64,000 nt of DNA from Alitta virens. Lineage: Eukaryota > Annelida > Polychaeta > Phyllodocida > Nereididae. The DNA lies in NCBI GenBank assembly GCA_932294295.1, contig OW028577.1:4679001-4743000 (forward strand). Reading direction: 5' to 3'. This document shows positions 35,701 through 63,481 of the stretch, piece after piece; the first letter of the stretch is position 1; every line of letters begins with the position of its first letter. The notes beneath the pieces were generated by a model. That model saw only the letters and a program-made list of their open reading frames with translations. It did not search any database and had not been told where the DNA came from. The position numbers were made by a program, and so were the translations under genes.

Positions 35701-38700
35701 TTACAGATATCGCTAACAGATGTTAGAATTTGTATCTTATTGGTGGAAATTGGAAATTAGTTTTTGCACACCAGTTAATATCCTATTAATTGTATTACAG
35801 TGTAAAGTTGTGTATTATGCTAATTAAGACAATCAAGAGCAGTCTAATTGACAAAGTTTCCATTGAACTTATTGGGTTAAATGGCAATTAAGATGAACAA
35901 GCTTAAATTTGAAAACCATTTTGCACTAAATCATGCGGATTTAATTAGCCTGTCAAAAAATGTTTAATTAATAATATGTTGTTGTTACTTAGTCATCAAT
36001 CAAGCAAATAATGGGTTAGTATGGTGAGCAGGAGAATATTTCATTCCTATTTCACGACTTATATTTTTCAGCCTTGATCCTGAACAAAAGGACATTTTAA
36101 TCGAAGTCATTGAAAAGCTTTTGGCGGATAAAACTACAGTAAGTTGTATGTCATTAGTTTAAATTAAAGATGGCGGACTATTTAAGATCTTGTTAGATCT
36201 ATGTCATGTTTTACGCCATGATTTACAACACCTTTGTTCTCCATTCTAGTTGGTAGCAGGAAGCGCCATTCAGGCATTTGAAGAGGTGTGTCCAGAAAGA
36301 ATTGATCTGATTCATAAAAACTACAGAAAACTCTGCAACCTTTTGGTTGATGTGGAAGAGTGGGGTCAAGTGGTCATAATTAATATGCTGTCGAGATATT
36401 GTCGCACCCAGTTCCAGGATCCAAACCAAGATGATGTGAGTGGATCTTTTTCTATACGATTTTGCAATCATATTATTTTCTCCATTTGTACAAGTCCACT
36501 GCCCGTGCCATCTATATTTTTGATTACTGGGGGATCAGCGCGAGCGTGTACAGATTTTCATTTTGAACAACTCACCAAAATTTTTGCATAACTTACCTTA
36601 GGCAGTTTTGACCTATGGTCCTCGATTCAATTTTGTTCATTATGATTCAAATAATACAAAACCGCTGGAATTAGGATATTATACGCTCTTAGCAAATCAA
36701 GCCAGGGCGGCGAACATTGAACTAATTTAATCGGTCAGCAATACGTTGTACGTGCCTAGCGATCTCTTAAAAGTAGGTCACTTCAGTTTCCAGGGACCCT
36801 GAAGATGCAGAGACAAATTTTCTCCAGTGAAACTTATCAAAGATATGCTTTAGTTATGGGATGGTTTCTGAATTTGAGACTTACTCAGAAGCAGGAAGGA
36901 ACATGCCACTTGATAATTTATATTAATCATTGTTAATATGAAAAACTTTTATATTGCTTTGCTCAGTGATTGCTTCCTACATTTGAATTCCTGAGATGGA
37001 GTTGTGTCTGTCACTGCATTCTGTTCTTGCATATTTTACGATGTGCAGCTTAGTAAAAAAAAACTTGTCATTTGCTTTACGGAATAATGTTCTTACTCGT
37101 GTTGGCCAATTTTCTTCTGCAGAACGACATTCAAGAGGAAGATGACAAGAATTTCTACGAGTCGAGTGATTCGGAGAAAGAAGCAGAGCCGGCTGCACCA
37201 AAAAAGAAGACGTATGCCATGGATGCCGATCACAGACTCCTGCTGCGGACCTGCAAGCCTCTTCTAAACAGCCGCAATGCTTCGGTTAGTATGTTGTCCT
37301 GTCGCATTGTAGACAATCTTGAATGCAAATCAATGAATATACATTCGGGGGACTTGAAGTTTTTCTAAGCCAGAAATTTTTTAGTGGACTGAGCGATCAG
37401 GCTAGAATACTTTCTTAATGTTAGAGTATACTACAGTTGACCGGGGTCGGGTCAAAACAACCAAATATAAAACGGCCAACATACCAGGACGGCCAATCGC
37501 AAAAACGGCCACCATACCAAGACAGCCAAAGGATAAAACGGCCACCTACCAAAACAGCCAATTGTACTATTTGCAGCTTTATATGCTTTTTCATTCATCT
37601 ATCTTCTTCTAAACCTGTATATATTTTCAAGGAAGTTCAGGGTAATCATTTTAGATATTTATTTCATTTTATATAAATTAATAATATTTCGTTGTTGTTG
37701 TTTCTGAAAATAATCCAACTGGAATTAATTACCAGGACGGCCAACTCAATAATATGCATAATAAATAGGAATCAGTTGAAACTCAGAGTTTCAAATTATA
37801 CTTGTGATCAATGAAAAAAGCATGATGTACCCCATTATTTTCATCATTCAAAATGCTAATAGCAATTGACATAACGGTCACAGCTGATTGCAATTACATA
37901 TGTTTATTACATAAATTAGCTATTGCAACATAAAACCACTACACTGCTGATGTAATCAATTAAGATAAGATAAATTAATTTGTCATAACATATAACATGA
38001 TTATAGACTCTAATGCCACTGCATAAAAAAGATTTCTTATACCTATTTGTATGTTGTACTGTTAGGGCTAACCTTCTTCAATCTTACAATGTATAATAAT
38101 TAAATAAAGGGTGCTGCTCATCATTCATAATCTTCATAATCTGTATCATTGATGCAATTTATATATAGAGCTCTAGCTCTATATATGCAATTTATATAAT
38201 AATGAAATTAAAAAAAAATATTGAGTTGGCCGTCCTGGTAATTGGCCGTTTTGGTCGATTGGCCGTTATGGGGGGTGGCCGTTATGGTCGTTGGCCGTTT
38301 TGACTCTACTCCAGTTGACCTTGCCAAAGTCGAATTCAAATGGACCACTTAATGGCAACGTTTTGAATTACGCAAACATTTATAGATAGAACTAATAAGT
38401 AATTTAAGTTTCAATGATGTGTAAATTTTAGTTTCGAGTTGTGCAAATACTTGACTTTGGAAACATCTGTTTTCAACAAGATTTATTTGTTTTAGACAAG
38501 ACTTACTGTACTATGCAACAGATTTTCCTGCTTCATAAAGTATATTTTATCTGTTATATATAAACAAGATCACAGTTCTTTATGTTAGTAGACCGGATTT
38601 CTGTTTAAAAAAAAATTGTAATTAAAATTATAAGAAAAATACAGTTAACTCAAGTGTTTGTTGTTTTATCACTATTTTGCAGGTTGTCATGGCTGTCGCA

Positions 38701-41700
38701 CAGTTGTACCACCATTGTGCTCCAAAAGCTGAAGTTAGTTTAGTCGTCAAAGCTCTCATTCGCTTGTTGAGGGGACACAAGTACGTGTTTTTAAATGATT
38801 ATTATTAAGTTATCTGAACGTTTCCAGTTCTAGGGCCTAAAATCGTCTATCTATTTGTATAAAATATATGAAGTAAAGTCTTTTGTTTTTCAGGGAAATT
38901 CAGTACGTCGTGTTGAGTAACATTGCATCCATGTCCGTAAAGAGACGAGTAAGTGTGAAAATTGCAAAATGATTTTATTCTAATTAATGGTGTGTATTTT
39001 CATTAGAAGGATTTCCGTTGCTTCAGACTTAGTGTACCTATTTCCGTGAGGGCCTAATTCCGTGAAAACCTGCTGCTTTAGTACACAACTGCTAAAATTG
39101 AATGTTTCACTATCGTTGTATCACGACACACCAAAATAGAATTAATTTGTTTATTTATCTGCCTTGGGCACCAGGTGTTAATTGGGGTTAAGGGTAATCA
39201 TGGAATTAGGTCAATCACGGAATTTGGTACACCAACTCTAAATATGTGTTGATTCAAATTAACTAAACTGTTAATGGTAGTGGTTTGTCTTCATCGCACT
39301 GGTCTGAAGCTAGTAAGATTATGACCAACTACCAGAGGCAGATGTAATGATGAGATGACAAGGCTCGGAGTTCCCACCATGTTACATTAATACCCCATAA
39401 ATGGGGTATTTTGAGAAGGTCATATATATTGTGATGTACCAAACAGATTAGTTAATGCTGATCTGTCTTTTTCAGGGAATGTTTGAGCCATACTTGAAGA
39501 GCTTCTACGTTCGTTCCAATGATCCTACGCAGTCAAAGTTACTGAAGGTTTGTTGAGATTTGATGGTCTTTGAGATATGTGTGAATATACAACATATAGA
39601 AATTATCTATAAACTGATGATTTAATGACCATTTATACTGTCCATTTCAGCTGGAAATCTTGACCAATCTTGCAACAGAAACTAATATTTCCACAATATT
39701 AAGAGAATTCCAGGTAAGATTTACTACTACTAATTAATTCCCAAAATCGTCCATAAAATTGATGAGTTATACAGAAATGAATATAAAAATAGTAAAAAGA
39801 AAGAAATTCTTGTGACTAAGAATGATAAATGTCAGTAACGTGCAACTTCTTCTGTTGAAGACTTATGTCACCAGTTCCGACAAAGAATTCGCCGCTGCCA
39901 CCATTCAAGCTATTGGTCGTTGTGCGAGCAACATCTCGGAAATTACAGATGCCTGTCTCAACGGACTTGTGAGGCTTTTAGCAAACAGAGATGGTAAGTT
40001 GTGTTCTTATGTATTAATGATGTATCTTTCATCATGAAAGTGAAGATGAATATCATTGAAAATCAGGAGACTCAAATGTGATGTCATAAATACATATCAA
40101 TTTCAATTGCAGAAGCGGTTGTTGGAGAGAGTGTGGTTATCATAAAGAAACTGCTCCAAATGAGGGTAAATATCAATGTTCTACCTTCAGATGTACATTT
40201 GCATTAGTACTCTTTCGTTATTTACTGAGCATAGTTTGCACATTTGGAATCGCCTAGAGCTCCCCTAGAAGTTTGAGTAGCCTCCTCCTCTTCTTCCTTC
40301 TCTTCTTCCTCCTCTTCCTCCTCTTCCTCCTCGTCCTCTTCCTTCCTCCTCCTCTTCCCCCTCCTCTTCCTCCTCCTCTTCCGCCTCCTGCTCTCCCTCC
40401 TCCCTCCTCTTCCTCCTCCCTCTTCTTCCTCCTCCTCTTCCTCCTGCATCTTGCTCTCCCTTCTCTTTCTCCTCCCCTTCTTCCTCTTTCTCCTCCTCTT
40501 CCTCCTCTTCCTCCTCCTCCTCCTCCTCCTCCTCATTACTGTGGATTAATTGTTATTAAAAGACTTCATGTCATTCTGTTTTTTCCAGCCATCAGAACAT
40601 AAAGACATCATAATGCATCTTGCGAAACTTGCTGATTCTATCACTGTAGCCATGGCCAGAGCCAGCATCTTGTGGTTGATTGGGGAATACTCAGACAGGG
40701 TCCCGAAAATTGCTCCTGATGTGCTACGGAAAATGGCTAAGAATTTTATCAATGAGGTAAAGACTATGATCCTCATATATGATGCATACCATAGAATGTA
40801 TTATCTTCGGCCTTATATTTTGTATTAGGACTTATTTAGATTTAATGAATCTGTCCTATATCATTGTTTGCGCATTTAATACAGTAGAAGGGTTGTTCAT
40901 TGCCATCTTACATTATTTCCAGGAGGATATTGTGAAATTGCAAATTCTGAACCTGGCCGCAAAGCTGTGCATCACAAACTCCAAACAAAGCAAGTTATTG
41001 TGTCAGTATGTTTTCAACTTAGCCAAGTATGATCAAAACTATGACATCCGAGACAGAGCGAGGTTCTTGAGACAACTCATTTTGCCAAATGAAAAAGCGG
41101 GAGCCCTGAGCAAACATGTGAAGAAGATTTTCTTAGCAACTAAGCCTGCTCCTGTTCTTCAGTCACAGTACAAAGGTATTTATCATATCATTATATTATT
41201 AAAGTGTGACCTTGACTTGTCTATTTATGATGATCTTCTAGAATGTCCATTTAAATTTTAATTAAGATTATAAAGATATCTTGTGAAAACTCACATTAGG
41301 ACCACATCATAATTATTGAGCCTTTCGCCTTTTCTTTTAGGACATAATTTTGGCCCAACAATTTTCTACTCTTTGTACGTTAATACTCGGTTATGACCAC
41401 TTCACCATTACGTTAAATTAACAAAAATTTGCACCAAGGGTATTAATTACTTTTTGCAATGTGAACCCACTTAAATCGAGGTCTAGTAGCTGACCATTTT
41501 TGTGACGTCAAAGTGTCACTCATTGTCGCTCAAGCAGAGCGACACTGTGACCAGGTTAGCAAATTTTAGTAAGGATTGCAACTGCTGCCATCTAAAATCT
41601 AAGCTGACAATACTCATTGCTGGGCCAATTGAAGGCCTTACAGGTGCTGTCCTCTAGTGGACAAAACGAATTTATGGGCCAATCAGACATCAGCTTACAC

Positions 41701-44700
41701 CATGATGCCATTTCCAAATATGGCAAGGCCTTTGGTGATTGTGTAATAAGTTTCTGTTACATCCAATAAGATGAATAACTACACAAATTACGGCCATTCA
41801 GGGCAAAAGTCCCTGTGCCCACGCCCCGCGATTTTTGCCATTGGGAAAATGGTAGCTGACCTACTAATTGACTAAAATTTCAAATCTTTGCAGACCGTGA
41901 CCAATTCCAGCTGAGCACCTTGTCTCATATCATCAATGCCAAAGCTCAGGGTTACCAAGAACTGCCAGAATGGCCTGCGGAACAGCCCGATCCAGCAGTG
42001 AGAAATGTCCAAGTCACGATGCCGTGGACCGACGAGGAGAAACCAGTTCAACGAAGGAGTAAAAAGGAAGCGGCAAAGAAAGCTTCCTTCTATTCCAGTG
42101 ATTCAAGCCCAGCAGGTTAGTGTTCCCTGTCTTTAATTTGCTACTATATTGTAACTTGTGCGCGTACTCATGATACTGTATATCATCTAAAGACTATTAA
42201 AGGACTTTTTGATATTTTCATAGATGTTTCCATCTTTGAACTAGAAGTGAATCTGTACGCTTTACTCCTGAAATTACGTATATGTCACTACGTGGTGCCA
42301 TTTAACGTACCTGGATCAGTCTCTCGCAGAACAAATTGGATTGAGATTAAGATAGTACAGCCTTCTATTGCAAGATCTTGACACTTGTGATGGCATAATT
42401 AATGCTTTAACTCTTCAGATTCAAGTGAGGACTCATCTAGCGAGGATTCCAGCAGCAGCAGTAGCAGCGAACAGGGACCATCTGCCTCTGGTTCTGAATC
42501 GGAGTCAGAGAGCGAATCTGGATCTGAGTCTGAGTCTGAAAGCGAGTCTGACCTGGAACCTAAGAAATCGAAACAGTCCGACATGTTGGTTTCGTTTGGA
42601 GCAGAGAAGAAGGATGAGGAGAAGAAGAGTGAGGATGAAAGTGAAAGTGGAAGTGAAAGTGGGTCAGAGGAGGAGAGCAGTTCAGAGGATGAGGAAGTGA
42701 AAAAGGTAGGATCTATCGATTAAAATTCATTATAAATCGATTTTTAAATGGATGGCTCAATCAGCAGGAGCAGATTCCAAGGTCATTTATTAAATGATAT
42801 TTCTATCAATCAAAAATACCATGGAACTTAACCATTAAGACAACCTTCGTGTTATACCCACCTGTCAGTAAGGTCATAAAACCAATTTATCGATAACTGC
42901 TATAAATCTCTGGAAATTTTAGTTTTATGAAATTGACATAAACGCTGTATTGGTGAGTTGATGATGTCCTTCTTGGGTACTTCTCATGAAGACTTAGTAT
43001 AGAACCTCATTACACTGCATTAAAACAACCCTTATTTCAAATTTATGTCGTATGTGATGGTCTGAACTGTGAAGCCACCTACGGTGTTAAGACCCCATTA
43101 AGAAGCCAGATAATTTGGACTCAATCGTGCAGTGGTCTTAGTATACTCGTACAGTGGACCAAGTTAAATTTATGTTTTCCGATGTTAATGTCATGTTTTC
43201 TTTTCCCAGCCACCCCCGAAGATCAAAGGAAGTTCAAAATCCAAGGAGAAAAAGACAGAATCTAGCAAGCCTGTTCAGAATCTGCTCGATTTAGACTGTA
43301 AGTGTTAAATATTTTGCATGTACCTTTGTATTTTATATCCTTATGACTATATAAAATAAGTAATGTTTAATATTTTTCCTTTCAGTTGACCCTGTTTCAA
43401 CTTCTGCTCCACCCTTCGCAGGAGGTGATTTGCTGACGCCCACAACTGGATCAGGAAGAACCCCCAGCCCAACGCAACCCAATTATAATGTAGGTGCATG
43501 ATTTCTATGAATAAAATATTGTTGCATATATTAGTTTAAAGAAAAAACAAATGTAAGTTGAGGTGGTACTCTATGTAAGACTGAGCTGATAACATCTATA
43601 AGATTATTATGAATAAAATTTCAACTTGCTGTAACTCATGGGATATACTGGAAATGAAACATAATCTTATGTTTGACATAAAGAGTGACATTTTTGGGTT
43701 CTTTCCAGGTCATCGGACAGGTTTATAATCCTCAGATCAACCATGAATTGTTAAACCGAATCACCGGTGCTGGTTTAGCTGCGACGTACAGATTCACTCG
43801 AGCGGTGTCCATTTTCTCACCAAAAATGACTTCCATTGAAATAACATTCAACAACACTTCCGACAAACCCATCGCAACCATCAGCATGGGAGACAAGAAG
43901 CACGTAGCCTCTGGGATGAAGATCCACTCCTTCCCAGCAATCGGTAATTTTTTTCTCCACATGAAGAACATTACATAATTTCTCATGGGGCTGTTTAATT
44001 TAAAAGTGTTGTACACAAGTTCACCACTTGCTGTTTGGAATTAATTAACCCCAAGCTCCTCTATTATCTTGCACAGTGTTGTGTAACAACCGTTGTAATG
44101 TGTGCATAGTATGTGCCAAACTCTGCTACATAGGGCCGTCTTTCTTCAGTGTGTGGTATCAGTAATGCATAACAATAAATGTACGGCTATACCAATTAGG
44201 ATGGCCACTCTTTGTTCAAGGTAGAAGCTGCACATTAATGGCGATATGGCCTTATCCATATGTAGCTGAAATGACTAAGTGGGTTTAGTGCATTATAGCA
44301 GACCCAAATTTATGCCCATCTTTGGTGTCTATGAAATATGAACATAATCACAATTTTTTACCAAATTTAGTTTGTGGTAATAATAAGGATAATTTTGGGG
44401 GTCGGTAGCCCCAGATAAAAAGAAAAATAAACAACATTCTTGCCTTGAAAATGATCATCGCCATCGTTTGTTTGGAATGTCATCAATTGAATTCAAGCAT
44501 TTCTACGTCATATGCCTGGCAATGAGGCTCGCTAAATATGGTCATAAATTTGGATCCGCTATACTGCAGTTTTTCCGACTAAGCAGCTTTCAAGCAAGGG
44601 GTTCAGTTATGAAGAATGCCTTATCTCACACTTGAGAAAAAAAAGTCTTACTGTAGATTTAATTTTTCAGCATCACTTGCCCCCAATCAAACCAGTTCGA

Positions 44701-45947
44701 CGTTGATGGGAGTGGACTTCAACGATACCACTCAATCGGCCCGTTTCCAAATCGCCACATCAAACGGCAACTTTGAAGTGGGTATTACAGCACCTGTGGG
44801 AGAACTTTTACAACCAAATACCTTAACAGGGAATGATTTCACCAAACTGCAAAGTAAGTTGATTACATTCTGGTAAACATCTGTCTACGAGTAGACTGCT
44901 TAATAACGTGCGAACGACTGCGAGCAGTCTACTGAAAGTGAAAAGCAATTAATTGGTGAAACCTACTTTTATATCGCGACGCACATTCAAATGTACAGCG
45001 AACCGCACAAAATAGTTCTTATTTCACCGCTACAGATTGACGTAGAAACAGCGTATAATATCGTTATATTAGCGGTTTTGTATTACTTCAATGGTAATTA
45101 ACAATATTGAATCAAGGACCATAAAAACTGCCTGGGTAAGCAAAGATACTTTTCACTTTCTGTGGTAAGTTGTGGTGAGTTGCTCAAAATTTGATTCCAG
45201 GGATCCTCGGGACTCAAGGGTCCTCGGGACTCGAGGGTCCTGGGCAGAGACAATGAAATATGGTCAACTCGGGACAGCTGTAGCAACCTATTCCTGGCTG
45301 TAGCTATAACTGGCTAAAGCCAGTCATTTCTGTCTACTCCTCGCTTGTGGTCGGCTTACACCTTCCACCACTGAAAAACTATAAACCTTTGTAAATGTAA
45401 GAAATTTATCTAATATATCATGTATGTATAATACTCATACATCTTTTCAACAAAAAATGGCAAATATGTTTAACTCAACACTTATGCTGCATGTACTTTT
45501 AGATCTGGTTTTGAGTAGCCAGCTATAGCCAGCCAGTTCCGATTAGTGGCAGGTAGAATCATATAGCAGAAGCTGTCTAGCTTTGTTTAGATTCAGTTTG
45601 ACAGGCAGTTTTTAATGAAACGGTGTATTTTAAGGTTTCTTTATGGATTCTTTACAGGTAAGCTGACAGGAATGACCGAAAATTCCGGCAGCGCTGATCT
45701 TCCAGATGAAAATAATGACACGGAAACAATCTGCAAGAAAGTCTACAGCGTTGCTAATGTCCTCCAAGTTCAAACAAGTCAAGAGAGCTTGTATTGTTTT
45801 GCTGGCAAAACCACATCTAGTCCAGTTGACGCTCTCATATCAATTTTTGTGTCTGGTTCGAAAGCTAAAATAACCGTCAACTGCGAAAAGATGGTGATTG
45901 GTTCTATGTTGCTGAAAGATTTAAAGAAATCTCTTAGTGAGGCTTGA
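32710..45947 (+). CDS. AP3B1: AP-3 complex subunit beta
   Basis: Complete 23-exon gene, 1083 residues (human AP3B1 is about 1094). Exons: 32710-32834, 34122-34197, 34312-34386, 34987-35082, 35496-35656, 36072-36138, 36250-36435, 37123-37284, 38683-38780, 38894-38948, 39476-39547, 39651-39713, 39861-39993, 40113-40165, 40589-40756, 40923-41175, 41894-42115, 42419-42705, 43210-43297, 43386-43489, 43709-43943, 44671-44853, 45658-45947. The adaptin HEAT-repeat trunk (about 40-650) has [31 protein letters not shown] and [12 protein letters not shown] Ser/Glu-rich hinge (about 685-800) and a clathrin-box-like LLDLD (about 809) follow, then the ear domain to the C-terminus. AP-3 sorts cargo from endosomes to lysosomes and related organelles. 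All exon phases close. Invertebrates often have one gene for vertebrate AP3B1 and AP3B2, so the symbol is nominal. Confidence 0.97.
34555..34959. mobile_element. TTAA-flanked MITE (piggyBac-like), copy 2
   Basis: A 405-bp element flanked by TTAA at 34551-34554 and 34960-34963. It has inverted ends AGGTGCACTGTCTATCAAAT and AGGTGCACTGTCTGTCAAAT (reversed). It is the reverse complement of the copy at 2598-3001 and easily aligned over its full length. It ends 27 bp before AP3B exon 4. Confidence 0.88.
37430..38325. mobile_element. Fold-back DNA element with ACGGCCA sub-repeats
   Basis: The left end (37436-37565) is an array of AAACGGCCAACATACCAGGA-like units. The right end (38219-38320) carries the same units inverted (TTGGCCGTTTTGGTCG). 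An exact 25-bp inner inverted pair lies at 37727-37751 and 38219-38243 (AATTACCAGGACGGCCAACT core). The outermost inverted segment includes GTCAAAAC. The interior is AT-rich and non-coding. It occupies AP3B intron 8. Confidence 0.8.
40277..40536 (+). repeat. Polypyrimidine tract (CCT/CTT)n
   Basis: About 260 bp of almost pure pyrimidine (CCTCCTCTTCCTCC and variants) in AP3B intron 14, ending about 50 bp before exon 15. Long charged or proline-rich frames read through it are artefacts of the triplet repeat. Confidence 0.95.
44287..44570. mobile_element. MITE family B, copy 2
   Basis: Inverted ends TAGTGCATTATAGCAGACCC and, at the right, GGATCCGCTATACTGCA. It is the same family as 24161 and 54299. 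It lies in the AP3B intron before exon 22. Confidence 0.75.
45255..45621. mobile_element. MITE family A, copy 3
   Basis: It shares long blocks with 1146-1409 (CTAAAGCCAG, GTAAATGTAAGAAATT, TTTTGAGTAGCCAGC, and a terminal TTTTTAATGAAAC) with some extra internal sequence. It ends 36 bp before the last AP3B exon. Confidence 0.7.
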
Positions 45948-45967
45948 AGTACTTAAGTTTTTTTGTT

Positions 45968-46172
45968 AGGTCTGTTCCATTTTAAAAAGAAGGGGGGGGG
46001 GGGGTAGAAAATGTTTGTAAAGCATGGGAGGGGGGTGGTTAACCAGTATTTTCTTAACATCTTAATGTAGGAAAACGTTGGGGGGCTGCTTGTCTGTCAA
46101 AAAACAGATATCGGTTTTGGGGCTGGGAAATTTTCTGGCCCCCCTCCCCCCCTTTTTTAAATGGAACAGCCC
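45968..46172. mobile_element. G-rich MITE family C, copy 1 (AP3B 3' UTR)
   Basis: The inverted ends are GGTCTGTTCCATTTTAAAAA and, reversed, AGGGCTGTTCCATTTAAAAA, each followed by a G run. The core AACCAGTATTTTCTTAACAT is shared with 60366-60550 and, inverted, with 57850-58030. It begins 21 bp after the AP3B stop, so it is probably transcribed as UTR. Confidence 0.75.
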
Positions 46173-46984
46173 TCAAGGAATTCACATGTTTTATCTTCAC
46201 ATTGTTTGTAGGTTGTAGTTATGGTACTGCACATAAATCAATATTCTGTATAATTTGGGGAAGGAAGAGGCTTAGAAAACAATTCTTTAGAGACTCCCAA
46301 AAGATCCCATGTGTGCAACTGTCCCTTGTCTAACCGAAAGCTTGGCAGGAGGAACTGTTCCTTTGGCCCAAGTGGTTTTAGTTGCAAGACTTCAGCTCTA
46401 ATATCACTGAATATAATAGTGTTGTGCAAATCTCCAATACCAAAATACATACTTGAGGATCAACCTTTTTTTTTTCTTTGTCTGAATACCAGAGAATCTA
46501 AGACTTGAGTTTTTGAAGAGGAAGAAAGTTGCTGTAAAAAGTTAAATAGGTTATTGCGTCTGTTACTCACATATATTCCAATATTGTATTCTGTGATATT
46601 ACCACAAATTAATATCCCTATTTTAAAATATGTCATCTGAACTGACGTAATAGTATCAGTATTGTATTTTTCAATGCACAGAGTTACTGCCAATGTATTT
46701 CTCATCCATCATGTTGCTTCAGATTTTGTTTACATATATCTGTAACATGCTTGATTGTTCATTTAAGAGAATTATTGTTCACTTACATCTAATGGTACAT
46801 AGTAGTTAAAAAATTTATTATAACCTCCTTGAGTATTTATTTTGTACGTCAACTATTAGAAACATAATATTCTGTTAATTGTAGTTCAGATTATGGTATA
46901 CGTCCCCATTTTGCGCATGTCATGTTGTCCCATAAAAAAGCTTGATAAATATTGTGCCACTTGAGCGATAGGTGTACGTGGGTC

Positions 46985-46990
46985 AATAAA
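46985..46990 (+). promoter_or_regulatory. Candidate AP3B polyadenylation signal
   Basis: AATAAA about 1.04 kb after the AP3B stop; it is the first canonical forward signal I noticed downstream. Confidence 0.4.
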
Positions 46991-48950
46991 GTGTACATAA
47001 CTTGGAAGTCACGAGTTCTCTTGATTTTAAGCTGTCGGTGCTGCACTTTAATTTGATGTATGTTTGGATTGACATGGACAAGGACTTTGGACATGGATGC
47101 TTATGCTTGAGGCAGCAGCCAAAGGTGCATTGCTGGTCTTATGGGCCTGGGCCACAAGATACAAAACACAACCCATTGGATTGTTTTTCGTATTGTCTCT
47201 GCCAGAGTACTGCTTGGAACGAGCCCTAGGTTCCTTCTTCAGAGACTGCCAAGCACATCGGAAGGTTTTCATCACAGATTGCACTGTACCAAATTATTTA
47301 GAATTTAAAGCGACCATGGCCTATTCACAACCTTATTGATATCAAGAGGTGCACTGGTCTAGTGGTCAAGGTTTTTGCCTTCAAAACGAAGGGTGTGTCA
47401 TAAGGCTATAATACATGCTCCCCTACAAGATGCTCACATCATTAATGTTCCCTGAATCCTTTATAAAAATTATTACATAAAAGTATAATCCTAGGAAATT
47501 TCCATAAGCATCTTTGAGCATGCCCATCTGCAGCTGCTCCTGCCACAGGCAGCCTGGCCACTTTAGGCCAAGTATTTAAAGCACTGGGCCCTCCTCTGCG
47601 GAAAGGGAGGCACAGAGAGAAGGACATCTGCAGGACAGCAGCAGAGAGTTCTGGCTATTTAGTCATGTATTCTTGAGTGAAGGCTGATCTCACATAGAAC
47701 ATTTCAATATGTAATTCTTTGGACTTTGTGGGGATAGGACTATACAATAAACCATTCAACTTTACTTTGGACTCCCATCTTCATTTAACTTTAACTGGAT
47801 TGTACTAAGGCTTCAGATCCTGACCCTCACTGCTAAGCAAATAACCACTTCATTAAACACTAGAAGCTTTAGTGCAACATGTGTTTGAGCCTCTACCATG
47901 ACATAGAGGAACTAAACTTTGCTCCACTCAACCAAGGAGAAAAGGTGTAGTTCTGGCTATGGTTGGTATACTCCCTTGGATATTGAGAAAGACTCCTGCT
48001 TGAACAGGTCTGCCAACCAGTTCAGTGTAGTGGCAATACAGCTTTCATAAGTGACAGCAAGGCTGCCCATATTTTTGGTGCCATCATTTGAGTGAACACT
48101 GCCGACTTTTAACTTTACGTATTAACCAACTTTTATCAGGTAACTTGGCTTACATGGCAAGTACTGTTGGGTGCAGCTAAAAGAAGAGATGGGTAGGTGT
48201 AGGATAGTACAACCCGCTCATGATGCTTGACCAATGAGAGTGAGAGGCCACAATATGTTACACATCTGCCCAATACATGTGGGATCTCTAACCTGCCAAC
48301 TACGAGCCCAGTCTCATACTACAATAGAAACTGATGTCATCTGAGCAGTAGTCATACCATAACCAACCTTCTAGGACTTCAGAAATGCACTCATTATAAG
48401 TGCATTATCTTTTAAGTGGGTTGCTAGACTGGTTTAAAAAGATAAACAAAATTGGGTCGGCAAGTTTTAAAACAATGGACAGAGACGGCAATACACATGT
48501 TAACCCTAATACCCCTCAAATACCCCCATAATAAATCTTTCTCCATAAGAATCCAGTCTATTATACAAAATAGAAGTAGGTCTTATATAGAGACAGGATC
48601 ATAGGAGCTCATAGGCTACCCGTAAAATGATAACCTTCAGTCTTGATTAGGGCTGGTCAGTTCTCGTTGACCTTGTACGCGGAAATACTAATACAACACG
48701 ACATTTCTAATACACGATACTAAATGACGTCATTATTAATTGGACTGTGGTGACTTCATTTATTGTATTTTAATTTCCGGGTACAAGGTTACATGAGAAT
48801 TGACCTGCCCTATGGAAGTTGGTTTGACCATGGTTTGACCATAGAAGTGTAATAGTACCATAAGGTAGCGAGCAGTTGCCGAGCACGCAGCCTCGATAAG
48901 GAAAGAACACAGCACACTCCTCAGTGTATGAAAAGTTGTGCGCTCAATGG
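46991..48950. other. Convergent intergenic region between AP3B and ATR
   Basis: A sequence at 47342-47400 resembles a decayed tRNA-like SINE head (TGGTCTAGTGGTCAAGG). Short overlapping frames at 47.05-47.34 kb do not resemble a family I know. Nothing else is supported. Confidence 0.4.
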
Positions 48951-48957
48951 CACAAAA

Positions 48958-48963
48958 TTTATT
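48958..48963 (-). promoter_or_regulatory. ATR polyadenylation signal
   Basis: TTTATT on plus is AATAAA on minus, about 90 bp beyond the ATR stop codon. Confidence 0.65.
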
Positions 48964-49052
48964 TCAAAAAATAATCGCGACTTACTAATTTGCCTTTATG
49001 TATCATATAAGTCTTTTACAAAATATAAGTAAACATCATTTAGTTTCAGGGA

Positions 49053-63481
<14,429 letters not shown>

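Noticed and set aside
40222..40602. Long Arg/Glu-rich and Pro/Leu-rich open frames on both strands
   Set aside because: They are readings of the (CCT)n tract inside an AP3B intron.
47048..47339. Overlapping frames of 75-80 residues on both strands downstream of AP3B
   Set aside because: No family resemblance, splice context or extension; not reported as genes.
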